A DNA stretch of 64,000 nucleotides from Hyperoodon ampullatus (lineage: Eukaryota; Chordata; Mammalia; Artiodactyla; Ziphiidae). How positions within the stretch are numbered: position 1 is the first letter of the stretch; every line of letters starts with the position of its first letter. Below the pieces are notes generated by a model that worked only from the letters and a program-made list of their open reading frames with translations, was not told the origin of the DNA and made no database searches. Both the position numbers and the translations under genes were made by a program. This document shows positions 51,906 through 64,000 of this stretch, one piece after another. The stretch covers positions 1,178,001 to 1,242,000 of the forward strand of contig CATKHW010000422.1 in assembly GCA_949752795.1 (NCBI GenBank), given 5' to 3'.

Positions 51906-53644
51906 ATAAGATATCACTTATGAAGATCCTGTAAACATGGCTACACTTGAACTGAGTTAGGAAAGAGAACAGTGTCTCACATTTAGAAAACACTCTTATA
52001 CCTGCTTAAGGGGGAAGGAGAGGTAGGGTGATGCATAAAACCAGAGTTTGATATAAGCACAGGTACCGTTCCAAAAACCAACTATGGAATAGACAAGACC
52101 TACACCGTCCTCAGTGAAAGGGACTCAAAACCCCATATTTCCCGCAGAGGAAAATATCTGACTAGTAAGAATCTTCAAACCTATGTATTGATATGTCTCC
52201 GTAAGGGAATCAAGTGTGTCTAGACTGGCATAAACATGGCAGCGAGAACCAGCTCAAACCCACTATAAAAAGGAATTTCAAAAACAAAACAAAAAAACTG
52301 GGAAATTCTTTACAATTCCTTCAGGGTCTCTGATGAAAGCTGGAATGACCCTATCTACCACGACAGCTGGATGTGGCATAAGGAGGGACACTTGGGACTG
52401 AGACGATTGGTGAGATTGGGTGAGCAAATACAGACCCTTTAAAGCAATAATGCATGGCACCCATTCCATGGGTCCGAACTCTCCAGGTTGAAGGGAATAT
52501 TACTACAGCTATAACATGTGCGGGAAACCTAGAGAACGGACACACTGTGAATACGAAAGGTTTCTAAAACTCAACGAATAGTCCCTCTCCTGGTGCTCCG
52601 GTTTGACTTTCCGTCTGCTTTCCTATCAACCTCCCAACTTGGAGAGACAGCCCCTTTAACCTCTTGGTTCGCACAGGTTGCCAATTTGGCAGAGGATGAA
52701 AGGGAAGAGGGAGAACCAATGAGAGAGTAGCTGTTAGGCATTTGGACGGGCACATATCACTGTAATTTCCCGGCAGGAAGAAGAATTAACCAAATTCTCA
52801 GCCACCCACCGGGAACCAGTATAGGTCCTGAACCAAAATTTTGGACTTGCGGTCAGCTCACCAAAAACGAGTTGAAAAATGGAGCTCAGGGGCACAGCAA
52901 TTCACAAACTGGCCGAGTAATAAAGGACAACATTCGTCCAAAAATCTGTTGAGGGAAGGCAACGAGGCGGACTTGAAAGCGAGGCAGAATAGCAGGAAAC
53001 AGATTTCAAGAGGTACGTTGGAATCGCCTTTAAAGCACAGGAAGAGGGGCACAACTTCGACAATGATGCACTTGGCCAAAAAGGGCGTATGCGTTTTCTC
53101 CTGAATATATTCAGGAGAAAACGCATACGCCCTTTTTGGCCAAGCAAGCAAGCGGGCAATGCAAATCTGCACTACAAAGAAGTATCACTTCCCACCGGTC
53201 AAAAGGGACATCCACAAAATGTGTAAGAACAAGAAAGGCAAGACAGGCCCTGGAGAACAGGGAGCCTTGTTATGCTGATGGGCGGGATGTAAATTGCCAA
53301 CTGCCTCTCTGGAGGAGTGCATTCTGTTCCCTAAAACAAGTAAAGAATAGAGCTACAGAGCCAAGGGCACTTCCAGTCTAGGGAATATACCTTGGGAAAA
53401 CTGAAAATCAATAAGACAGAGCCACCCCAAAATTTAGGGCTGCACTGCATACAAGGACCTCAACTTGGATACACCTTAAGTATCCCAGAAAATATAAACA
53501 TGGTTCAAAAAATTGTGGTACTTACGTACGATGGAATATCCCTCAGCCATGAAATCAATGTCATAAGACCAGTAGCAGCAAAATGGGTGGATTCAGGTAC
53601 GATGATTCTAAGTGAAATAAGTCACACAGAAAAAGAAACTTATC
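51906..53644 (+). repeat. Satellite monomer 29 (R type, probable conversion tract)
   Basis: The palindrome at 53071-53144 is perfect. It corresponds to monomer 23 but carries 'ggggcacagc', 'caacattcgtcc' and 'ggaatcgcc', as in monomers 18, 20 and 26, plus a private 'gaatagagc' near 53347. Confidence 0.95.
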
Positions 53645-55383
53645 ATAAGATATCACTTATGAACATCCTGTAAACATGGCTACACTTGAACTGAGTTAGG
53701 AAAGAGAACAGTGTCTCACATTTAGAAAACACTCTTATACCTGCTTAAGGGGGAAGGAGAGGTAGGGTGATGCATAAAACCAGAGTTTGATATAAGCACA
53801 GGTACCGTTCCAAAAACCAACTATGGAATAGACAAGACCTACACCGTCCTCAGTGAAAGGGACTCAAAACCCCATATTTCCCGCAGAGGAAAATATCTGA
53901 CTAGTAAGAATCTTCAAACCTATGTATTGATATGTCTCCGTAAGGGAATCAAGTGTGTCTAGACTGGCATAAACATGGCAGCGAGAACCAGCTCAAACCC
54001 ACTATAAAAAGGAATTTCAAAAACAAAACAAAAAAACTGGGAAATTCTTTACAATTCCTTCAGGGTCTCTGATGAAAGCTGGAATGACCCTATCTACAAC
54101 GACAGCTGGATGTGGCATAAGGAGGGACACTTGGGACTGAGACGATTGGTGAGATTGGGTGAGCAAATGCAGACCCTTTAAAGCAATAATGCATGGCACC
54201 CATTCCATGGGTCCGAACTCTCCAGGTTGAAGGGAATATTACTACAGCTATAACATGTGCGGGAAACCTAGAGAACGGACACACTGTGAATACGAAAGGT
54301 TTCTAAAACTCAACGAATAGTCCCTCTCCTGGTGCTCCAGTTTGACTTTCCGGCTGCTTTACTATCAACCTCCCAACTTGGAGAGACAGCCCCTTTAACC
54401 TCTTGGTTCGCACAGGTTGCCAATTTGGCAGAGGATGAAAGGGAAGAGGGAGAACCAATGAGAGAGTAGCTGTTAGGCATTTGGACGGGCACATATCACT
54501 GTAATTTCCCGGCAGGAAGAAGAATTAACTAAATTCTCAGCCACCCACCGGGAACCAGTATAGGTCCTCAACCAAAATTTTGGACTTGCGGTCAGCTCAC
54601 CAAAAACGAGTTGAAAAATGGAGCTCAGGGGCACAGCAATTCACAAACTGGCCGAGTAACAAAAGACAACTATCGTCCAAAAATCTGTTGAGGGAAGGCA
54701 ACGAGGCGGACTTGAATGCGAGGCAGAATAGCAAGAAACAGATTTCAAGAGGTACGTTGGAATCGCCTTTAAAGCACAGGAAGAGGGGCACAACTTCGAC
54801 AATGATGCACTTGGCCAAAAAGGGCGTATGCGTTTTCTCCTGAATATATTCAGGAGAAAACGCATACGCCCTTTTTGGCCAAGCAAGCAAGCGGGCAATG
54901 CAAATCTGCACTACAAAGAAGTATCACTTCCCACCGGTCAAAAGGGACATCCACAAAATGTGTAAGAACAAGAAAGGCAACACAGGCCCTGGAGAACAGG
55001 GAGCCTTGTTATGCTGATGGGCGGGATGTAAATTGCCAACTGCCTCTCTGGAGGAGTGCATTCTGTTCCCTAAAACAAGTAAAGAACAGAGCTACAGAGC
55101 CAAGGGCACTACCAGTCTAGGGAATATACCTTGGGAAAACTGAAAATCAATAAGACAGAGCCACCCCAAAATTTAGGGCTGCACTGCATACAAGGACCTC
55201 AACTTGGATACACCTTAAGTATCCCAGAAAATATAAACATGGTTCAAAAAATTGTGGTACTTACGTACGATGGAATATCCCTCAGCCATGAAATCAATGT
55301 CATAAGACCAGTAGCAGCAAAATGGGTGGATTCAGGTACGATGATTCTAAGTGAAATAAGTCACACAGAAAAAGAAACTTATC
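53645..55383 (+). repeat. Satellite monomer 30 (R type)
   Basis: The palindrome at 54810-54883 is perfect. Copy of monomer 24 at 10,432 bp. Confidence 0.95.
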
Positions 55384-57122
55384 ATAAGATATCACTTATG
55401 AAGATCCTGTAAACATGGCTACACTTGAACTGAGTTAGGAAAGAGAACAGTGTCTCACATTTAGAAAACACTCTTATACCTGCTTAAGGGGGAAGGAGAG
55501 GTGGGGTGATGCATAAAACCAGAGTTTGATATAAGCACAGGTACCGTTCCAAAAACCAACTATGGAATAGACAAGACCTACACCATCCTCAGTGAAAGGG
55601 ACTCAAAACCCCATATTTCCCGCAGAGGAAAATATCTGACTAGTAAGAATCTTAAAACCTATGTATTGATATGTCTCCGTAAGGGAATCAAGTGTGTCTA
55701 AACTGGCATAAACATGGCAGCGAGAATCAGCTCAAACCCACTATAAAAAGGAATTTCAAAATCAAAACAAAAAAACTGGGAAATTCTTTACAATTCCTTC
55801 AGGGTCTCTGATGAAAGCTGGAATGACCCTATCTACAACGACAGCTGGATGTGGCATAAGGAGGTACACTTGGGACTGAGACGATTGGTGAGATTGGGTG
55901 AGCAAATGCAGACCCTTTAAAGCAATAATGCATGGCACCCATTCCATGGGTCCGAACTCTCCAGGTTGAAGGGAATATTACTACAGCTATAACATGTGCG
56001 GGAAACCTAGAGAACGGACACAGTGTGAATACGAAAGGTTTCTAAAACTCAACGAATAGTCCCTCTCCTGGTGCTCCGGTTTGACTTTCCGTCTGCTTTC
56101 CTATCAACCTCCCAACTTGGAGAGACAGCCCCTTTAACCTCTTGGTTCGCACAGGTTGCCAATTTGGCAGAGGATGAAAGGGAAGAGGGAGAACCAATGA
56201 GAGAGTAGCTGTTAGGCATTTGGACGGGCACATATCACTGTAATTTCCCGGCAGGAAGAAGAATTAACCAAATTCTCAGCCACCCACCGGGAACCAGTAT
56301 AGGTCCTGAACCAAAATTTTGGACTTGCGGTCAGCTCACCAAAAACGAGTTGAAAAATGGAGCTCAGGGACACAGCAATTCACAAACTGGCCGAGTAATA
56401 AAGGACAACTATCGTCCAAAAATCTGTTGAGGGAAGGCAACGAGGCGGACTTGAAAGCGAGGCAGAATAGCAGGAAACAGATTTCAAGAGGTACGTTGGA
56501 ATCGCCTTTAAAGCACAGGAAGAGGGGCACAACTTCGACAATGATGCACTTGGCCAAAAAGGGCGTATGCGTTTTCTCCTGAATATATTCAGGAGAAAAC
56601 GCATACGCCCTTTTTGGCCAAGCAAGCAAGCGGGCAATGCAAATCTGCACTACAAAGAAGTATCACTTCCCACCGGTCAAAAGGGACATCCACAAAATGT
56701 GTAAGAACAAGAAAGTCAAGACAGGCCCTGGAGAACAGGGAGCCTTGTTATGCTGATGGGCTGGATGTAAATTGCCAACTGCCTCTCTGGAGGAGTGCAT
56801 TCTGTTCCCTAACACAAGTAAAGAACAGAGCTACAGAGCCAAGGGCACTTCCAGTCTAGGGAATATACCTTGGGAAAACTGAAAATCAATAAGACAGAGC
56901 CACCCCAAAATTTAGGGCTGCACTGCATACAAGGACCTCAACTTGGATACACCTTAAGTATCCCAGAAAATATAAACATGGTTCAAAAAATTGTGGTACT
57001 TACGTACGATGGAATATCCCTCAGCCATGAAATCAATGTCATAAGACCAGTAGCAGCAAAATGGGTGGATTCAGGTACGATGATTCTAAGTGAAATAAGT
57101 CACACAGAAAAAGAAACTTATC
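55384..57122 (+). repeat. Satellite monomer 31 (R type; end of hexamer copy 2)
   Basis: The palindrome at 56549-56622 is perfect. Hexamer identity stops between about 55770 (caaaatcaaaac shared) and 55812 (gaaagctggaatg instead of gaaacctgtaatg). The second half resembles monomers 22 and 28. Confidence 0.95.
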
Positions 57123-58861
57123 ATAAGATATCACTTATGAAGATCCTGTAAACATGGCTACACTTGAACTGAGTTAGGAAAGAGAACAGTGTCTCACATT
57201 TAGAAAACACTCTTATACCTGCTTAAGGGGGAAGGAGAGGTAAGGTGATGCATAAAACCAGAGTTTGATATAAGCACAGGTACCGTTCCAAAAACCAACT
57301 ATGGAATAGACAAGACCTACACCGTCCTCAGTGAAAGGGACTCAAAACCCCATATTTCCCGCAGAGGAAAATATCTGACTAGTAAGAATCTTCAAACCTA
57401 TGTATTGATATGTCTCCGTAAGGGAATCAAGTGTGTCTAGCCTGGCATAAACATGGCAGCGAGAACCAGCTCAAACCCACTATAAAAAGGAATTTCAAAA
57501 ACAAAACAAAAAAACTGGGAATTTCTTTACAATTCCTTCAGGGTCTCTGATGAAAGCTGGAATGACCCTATCTACAATGACAGCTGGATGTGGCATAAGG
57601 AGGGACACTTGGGACTGAGACGATTGGTGAGATTGGGTGAGCAAATGCAGACCCTTTAAAGCAATAATGCATGGCACCCATTCCATGGGTCCGAACTCTC
57701 CAGATTGAAGGGAATATTACTACAGCTATAACATGTGCGGGAAACCTAGGGAACGGACACACTGTGAATACGAAAGGTTTCTAAAACTCAACGAATAGTC
57801 CCTCTCCTGGTGCTCCGGTTTGACTTTCCGTCTGCTTTACTATCAACCTCCCAACTTGGAGAGACAGCCCCTTTAACCTCTTGGTTCGCACAGGTTGCCA
57901 ATTTGGCAGAGGATGAAAGGGAAGAGGGAGAACCAATGAGAGAGTAGCTGTTAGGCATTTGGACGGGCACATATCACTGTAATTTCCCGGCAGGAAGAAG
58001 CATTAACCAAATTCTCAGCCCCCCACCGGGAACCAGTAAAGGTCCTGAACCAAAATTTTGGACTTGCGGTCAGCTCACCAAAAACGAGTTGAAAAATGGA
58101 GCTCAGGGACACAGCAATTCACAAGCTGGCCGAGTAATAAAAGACAACTATCGTCCAAAAATCTGTTGAGGGAAGGCAACGAGGCGGACTTGAAAGCGAG
58201 GCAGAATAGCAGGAAACAGATTTCAAGAGGTACGTTGGAATCGCCTTTAAAGCACAGGAAGAGGGGCACAACTTCGACAATGATGCACTTGGCCAAAAAG
58301 GGCGTATGCGTTTTCTCCTGAATATATTCAGGAGAAAACGCATACGCCCTTTTTGGCCAAGCAAGCAAGCGGGCAATGCAAATCTGCACTACAAAGAAGT
58401 ATCACTTCCCACCGGTCAAAAGGGACATCCACAAAATGTGTAAGAACAAGAAAGGCAAGACAGGCCCTGGAGAACAGGGAGCCTTGTTATGCTGATGGGC
58501 GGGATGTAAATTGCCAACTGCCTCTCTGGAGTATTGCCTTCTGTTCCCTAAAACAAGTAAAGAACAGAGCTACAGAGCCAAGGGCACTACCAGTCTAGGG
58601 AATATACCTTGGGAAAACTGAAAATCAATAAGACAGAGCCACCCCAAAAATTAGGGCTGCATTGCATACAAGGACCTCAACTTGGATACACCTTAAGTAT
58701 CCCAGAAAATATAAACATGGTTCAAAAAATTGTGGTACTTACGTACGATGGAATATCCCTCAGCCATTAAATCAATGTCATAAGACCAGTAGCAGCAAAA
58801 TGGGTGGATTCAGGTATGATGTTTCTAAGTGAAATAAGTCACACAGAAAAAGAAACTTATC
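57123..58861 (+). repeat. Satellite monomer 32 (R type)
   Basis: The palindrome at 58288-58361 is perfect. 'Gaagaagcattaacc' and 'cagtaaaggtcc' near 58000-58040 are shared with monomer 34. A TAA in 'cagccattaaatc' breaks the ORF2 relic. Confidence 0.95.
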
Positions 58862-60600
58862 ATAAGATATCACTTATGAAGATCCTGTAAACATGGCTAC
58901 ACTTGAACTGAGTTAGGAAAGAGAACAGTGTCTCACATTTAGAAAACAATCTTATACCTGCTTAAGGGGGAAGGAGAGGTGGGGTGATGCATAAAACCAG
59001 AGTTTGATATAAGCACAGGTACCGTTCCAACAACCAACTATGGAATAGACAAGACCTACACCGTCCTCAGCGAAAGGGACTCAAAACCCCATATTTCCCG
59101 CAGAGGAAAATATCTGACTAGTAAGAATCTTCAAACCTATGTATTGATATGTCTCCTTAAGGGAATCAAGTGTGTCTAGACTGGCATAAACATGGCAGCG
59201 AGAATCAGCTCAAACCCACTATAAAAAGGAATTTCAAAACCAAAACAAAAAAACTGGGAAATTCTTTACAATTCCTTCAGGGTCTCTGATGAAAGCTGGA
59301 ATGACCCTATCTACAACGACAGCTTGATGTGGCATAAGTAGGGACACTTGGGACTGAGACGATTGGTGAGATTGGGTGAGCAAATGCAGACCCTTTAAAG
59401 CAATAATGCATGGCACCCATTCCATGGGTCCGAACTCTCCAGGTTGAAGGGAATATTACTACAGCTATAACATGTGCGGGAAACCTAGAGAACGGACACA
59501 CTGTGAATACGAAAGGTTTCTAAAACTCAACGAATAGTCCCTCTCCTGGTGCTCCGGTTTCACTTTCCGTCTGCTTTACTATCAACCTCCCAACTTGGAG
59601 AGACAGCCCCTTTAACCTCTTGGTTCGCACAGGTTGCCAATTTGGCAGAGGATGAAAGGGAAGAGGGAGAACCAATGAGAGAGTAGCTGTTAGGCATTTG
59701 GACGGGCACATATCACTGTAATTTCCCGGCAGGAAGAAGAATTAACCAAATTCTCAGCCACCCACCGGGAACCAGTATAGGTCCTGAACCAAAATTTTGG
59801 ACTTGCGGTCAGCTCACCAAAAACGAGTTGAAAAATGGAGCTCAGGGGCACAGCAATTCACAAACTGGCCGAGTAATAAAGGACAACTATCGTCCAAAAA
59901 TCTGTTGAGGGAAGGCAACGAGGCGGACTTGAAAGCGAGGCAGAATAGCAGGAAACAGATTTCAAGAGGTACGTTGGAATCGCCTTTAAAGCACAGGAAG
60001 AGGGGCACAACTTCGACAATGATGCACTTGGCCACAAAGGGCGTATGCGTTTTCTCCTGAATATATTCAGGAGAAAACGCATACGCCCTTTTTGGCCAAG
60101 CAAGCAAGCGGGCAATGCAAATCTGCACTACAAAGAAGTATCACTTCCCACCGGTCAAAAGGGACATCCACAAAATGTGTAAGAACAAGAAAGGCAAGAC
60201 AGGCCCTGGAGAACAGGGAGCCTTGTTATGCTGATGGGCGGGATGTAAATTGCCAACTGCCTCTCTGGAGGAGTGCATTCTGTTCCCTAAAACAAGTAAA
60301 GAACAGAGCTACAGAGCCAAGGGCACTACCAGTCTAGGGAATATACCTTGGGAAAACTGAAAATCAATAAGAGAGAGCCAACCCAAAATTTAGGGCTGCA
60401 CTGCATACAAGGACCTCAACTTGGATACACCTTAAGTATCCCAGAAAATATAAACATGGTTCAAAAAATTGTGGTACTTACATACGATGGAATATCCCTC
60501 AGCCATGAAATCAATGTCATAAGACCAGTAGCAGCAAAATGGGTGGATTCAGGTACGATGATTCTAAGTGAAATAAGTCACACAGAAAAAGAAACTTATC
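58862..60600 (+). repeat. Satellite monomer 33 (R type)
   Basis: The palindrome at 60027-60100 has one mismatch (gccacaaaggg). Several private changes, including 'ttccaacaaccaac' near 59025. Confidence 0.95.
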
Positions 60601-62339
60601 ATAAGATATCACTTATGAAGATCCTGTAAACATGGCTACACTTGAACTGAGTTAGGAAAGAGAACAGTGTCTCACATTTAGAAAACACTCTTATACATGC
60701 TTAAGGGGGAAGGAGAGGTGGGGTGATGCATAAAACCAGAGTTTGATATAAGCACAGGTACCGTTCCAAAAACCAACTATGGAATAGACAAGACCTACAC
60801 CGTCCTCAGTGAAAGGGACTCAAAACCCCATATTTCCCGCAGAGGAAAATATCTGACTAGTAAGAATCTTCAAACCTATGTATTGATATGTCTCCGTAAG
60901 GGAATCAAGTGTGTCTAGACTGGCATAAACATGGCAGCGAGAATCAGCTCAAACCCACTATAAAAAGGAATTTCAAAAACAAAACAAAAAAACTGGGAAA
61001 TTCTTTACAATTCCTTCAGGGTCTCTGATGAAAGCTGGAATGACCCTATCTACAATGACAGCTGGATGTGGCATAAGGAGGGACACTTGGGACTGAGACG
61101 ATTGGTGAGATTGGGTGAGCAAATGCAGACCCTTTAAAGCAATAATGCATGGCACCCATTCCATGGTTCCGAACTCTCCAGGTTGAAGGGAATATTACTA
61201 CAGCTATAACATGTGCGGGAAACCTAGAGAACGGACACACTGTGAATACGAAAGGTTTCTAAAACTCAACGAATAGTCCCTCTCCTGGTGCTCCGGTTTG
61301 ACTTTCCGTCTGCTTTACTATCAACCTCCCAAATTGGAGAGACAGCCCCTTTAACCTCTTGGGTCGCACAGGTTGCCAATTTGGCAGAGGATGAAAGGGA
61401 AGAGGGAGAACCAATGAGAGAGTAGCTGTTAGGCATTTGGACGGGCAAATATCACTGTAATTTCCCGGCAGGAAGAAGCATTAACCAAATTCTCAGCCCC
61501 CCACCGGGAACCAGTAAAGGTCCTGAACCAAAATTTTGGACTTGCGGTCAGCTCACCAAAAACGAGTTGAAAAATGGAGCTCAGGGACACAGCAATTCAC
61601 AAACTGGCCGAGTAATAAAAGACAACTATCGTCCAAAAATCTGTTGAGGGAAGGCAACGAGGCGGACTTGAAAGCGAGGCAGAATAGCAGGAAACAGATT
61701 TCAAGAGGTACGTTGGAATCGCCTTTAAAGCACAGGAAGAGGGGCACAACTTCGACAATGATGAACTTGGCCAAAAAGGGCGTATGCGTTTTCTCCTGAA
61801 TATATTCAGGAGAAAACGCATACGCCCTTTTTGGCCAAGCAAGCAAGCGGGCAATGCAAATCTGCACTACAAAGAAGTATCACTTCCCACCGGTCAAAAG
61901 GGACATCCACAAAATGTGTAAGAACAAGAAAGGCAAGACAGGCCCTGGAGAACAGGGAGCCTTGTTATGCTGATGGGCGGGATGTAAATTGCCAACTGCC
62001 TCTCTGGAGGAGTGCATTCTGTTCCCTAAAACAAGTAAAGAACAGAGCTACAGAGCCAAGGGCACTTCCAGTCTAGGGAATATACCTTGGGAAAACTGAA
62101 AATCAATAAGACAGAGCCACCCCAAAATTTAGGGCTGCACTGCATACAAGGACCTCAACTTGGATACACCTTAAGTATCCCAGAAAATATAAACATGGTT
62201 CAAAAAATTGTGGTACTTACGTACGATGGAATATCCCTCAGCCATGAAATCAATGTCATAAGACCAGTAGCAGCAAAATGGGTGGATTCAGGTACGATGA
62301 TTCTAAGTGAAATAAGACACACAGAAAAAGAAACTTATC
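60601..62339 (+). repeat. Satellite monomer 34 (R type)
   Basis: The palindrome at 61766-61839 is perfect. It shares 'gcattaacc' and 'cagtaaaggtcc' with monomer 32, at an offset of 3478 bp. Confidence 0.95.
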
Positions 62340-64000
62340 ATAAGATATCACTTATGAAGATCCTGTAAACATGGCTACACTTGAACTGAGTTAGGAAAGA
62401 GAACAGTGTCTCACATTTAGAAAACACTCTTATACCTGCTTAAGGGGGAAGGAGAGGTGGGATGATGCATAAAACCAGAGTTTGATATAAGCACAGGTAC
62501 CGTTCCAAAAACCAACTATGGAATAGACAAGACCTACACCGTCCTCAGTGAAAGGGACTCAAAACCCCATATTTCCCACAGAGGAAAATATCTGACTAGT
62601 AAGAATCTTAAAACCTATGTATTGATATGTCTCCGTAAGGGAATCAAGTGTGTCTAGACAGGCATAAACATGGCAGCGAGAATCAGCTCAAACCCACTAT
62701 AAAAAGGAATTTCAAAAACAAAACAAAAAAACTGGGAAATTCTTTACAATTCCTTCAGGGTCTCTGATGAAAGCTGGAATGACCCTATCTACAACGACAG
62801 CTGGATGTGGCATAAGGAGGGACACTTGGGACAGAGACGATTGGTGAGATTGGGTGAGCAAATGCAGACCCTTTAAAGCAATAATGCATGGCACCCATTC
62901 CATGGGTCCCAACTCTCCAGGTTGAAGGGAATATTACTACAGATATAAAATGTACGGGAATCCTAGAGAACGGACACACTGTGAATACGAAAGGTTTCTA
63001 AAACTCAACGAATAGTCCCTCTCCTGGTGCTCCGGTTTGACTTTCCGGCTGCTTTACTATCAACCTCCCAACTTGGAGAGACAGCCCCTTTAACCTCTTG
63101 GTTCACACAGGTTGCCAATTTGGCAGAGGATGAAAGGGAAGAGGGAGAACCAATGAGAGAGTAGCTGTTAGGCATTTGGACGGGCACATATCACTGTAAT
63201 TTCCCGGCAGGAAGAAGAATTAACCAAATTCTCAGCCCCCCACCGGGACCCAGTATAGGTCCTGAACCAAAATTTTGGACTTGCGGTCAGCTCACCAAAA
63301 AGGAGTTGAAAAATGGAGCTCAGGGGCACAGCAATTCACAAACTGGCCGAGTAATAAAGGACAACTATCGTCCAAAAATCTGTTGAGGGACGGCAACGAG
63401 GCGGACTTGAAAGCGAGGCAGAATAGCAGGAAACAGATTTCAAGAGGTACGTTGGAATCGCCTTTAAAGCACAGGAAGAGGGGCACAACTTCGACAATGA
63501 TGCACTTGGCCAAAAAGGGCGTATGCGTTTTCTCCTGAATATATTCAGGAGAAAACGCATACGCCCTTTTTGGCCAAGCAAGCAAGCGGGCAATGCAAAT
63601 CTGCACTACAAAGAAGTATCACTTCCCACCGGTCAAAAGGGACATCCACAAAATGTGTAAAAACCAGAAAGGCAAGACAGGTCCTGGAGAACAGGGAGCC
63701 TTGTTATGCTGATGGGCGGGATGTAAATTGCCAACTGCCTAACTGGAGGAGTGCATTGTGTTCCCTAAAACAAGGAAACAACAGAGCTACAGAGCCTAGT
63801 GCACTTCCAGTCTATGGAATATACCTTGGGAAACCTGAAAATCAATAAGACAGAGCCACCCCTAAATTTAGGGCTGCACTTCTTACAAGGACCTCTACTT
63901 GGGTACACCTTAAATTTCCCCGGAAATATAAAAATGGTTCAAAAAATTGTGGTACTTACGTACGATGGAATATCCCTCAGCCATGAAATCAATGTCATAA
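62340..64000 (+). repeat. Satellite monomer 35 (R-to-K mosaic, cut by window end)
   Basis: The palindrome at 63505-63578 is perfect. R-type sequence gives way to K-type between about 62770 and 62960 (gggtcccaac, gtacggg). Later markers gtgtaaaaaccag, gcattgtgttccc and aaatataaaaatgg are all K-type. It has several private changes after 63730. Confidence 0.95.

Larger units (their letters stand above)
45362..55793 (+). repeat. Six-monomer higher-order repeat, copy 2 (10,432 bp)
   Basis: Directly adjacent tandem copy. The right limit is between about 55770 and 55812. By eye it differs from copy 1 at only a couple of sites (47651, 50790), apart from a cluster between 52025 and 53347. Confidence 0.9.
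33200..62900 (+). repeat. R-type subfamily block
   Basis: Seventeen consecutive monomers share fixed differences from the flanking K-type: gaaagctggaatg (except monomers 19 and 25), gtgcgggaaacc, ggtccgaactc, gtgt/caagaacaag, gcattctgttccc, ctgcatacaagg, ttaagtatcccagaaaat and tatacctgctt. The block is more uniform than either side and holds the hexamer duplication. Confidence 0.85.
3223..64000 (+). repeat. Tandem large satellite, monomer 1737-1741 bp, 34.95 copies
   Basis: The array is head-to-tail with no interruption. The centre of a palindrome present in every monomer recurs at 1737-1740-bp steps from 4427 to 63541 (35 occurrences), and exactly 1739 bp in most of the right half. In the phase set by the left edge, each monomer holds four parts in order: about 390 bp of L1 3' UTR ending in an A-rich tail, about 770 bp of unassigned sequence, a 74-bp palindrome, and about 490 bp related to the end of L1 ORF2. 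Length and L1 content agree with what I recall of the common cetacean satellite. The organism is an inference; the array itself is directly visible. Confidence 0.97.

Overview
The window is eukaryotic heterochromatic repeat DNA with no protein-coding gene that I can support. It has two parts. Positions 1-3222 are a degenerate minisatellite with a unit of about 25 bp. Positions 3223-64000 are one uninterrupted head-to-tail array of a large satellite whose monomer is 1737-1741 bp. There are 34 complete copies and a 35th cut off by the window end. The array begins abruptly inside a monomer.

Each monomer is composite. About 880 bp is the 3' end of a LINE-1 element on the + strand: the end of ORF2, the 3' UTR and an A-rich tail. 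It resembles the L1 3' ends familiar from artiodactyls and cetaceans. The remaining 850 bp or so is sequence I cannot assign. At the 5' edge of the L1 part lies a 74-bp palindrome with no spacer, arms of 37 bp each, perfect in 20 of the 35 copies. From memory, cetaceans carry a 'common cetacean' satellite of about 1.7 kb (about 1.58 kb in dolphins), and L1 has been reported as its basic building block. Monomer length and L1 content both fit, so I infer a cetacean, more likely a baleen, sperm or beaked whale than a dolphin. This was not verified by a search.

The array shows its own history. Monomers 1-2, next to the minisatellite, are the most diverged and have the least symmetrical palindromes. 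Monomers 3-17 form one subfamily (called K here), with a 3477-bp dimer duplication at 14.5-21.1 kb. From about 33.2 to 62.9 kb a second, more uniform subfamily (R) takes over. Inside it a six-monomer, 10,432-bp block is duplicated in tandem (about 34.93-45.36 and 45.36-55.79 kb). The two copies look nearly identical except for a cluster of differences at 52.0-53.35 kb that suggests gene conversion. The last part of the window returns to K-type sequence. Open frames recur in every monomer on both strands, but they follow from the repeat, mostly lack an ATG, and are treated as relics or chance.
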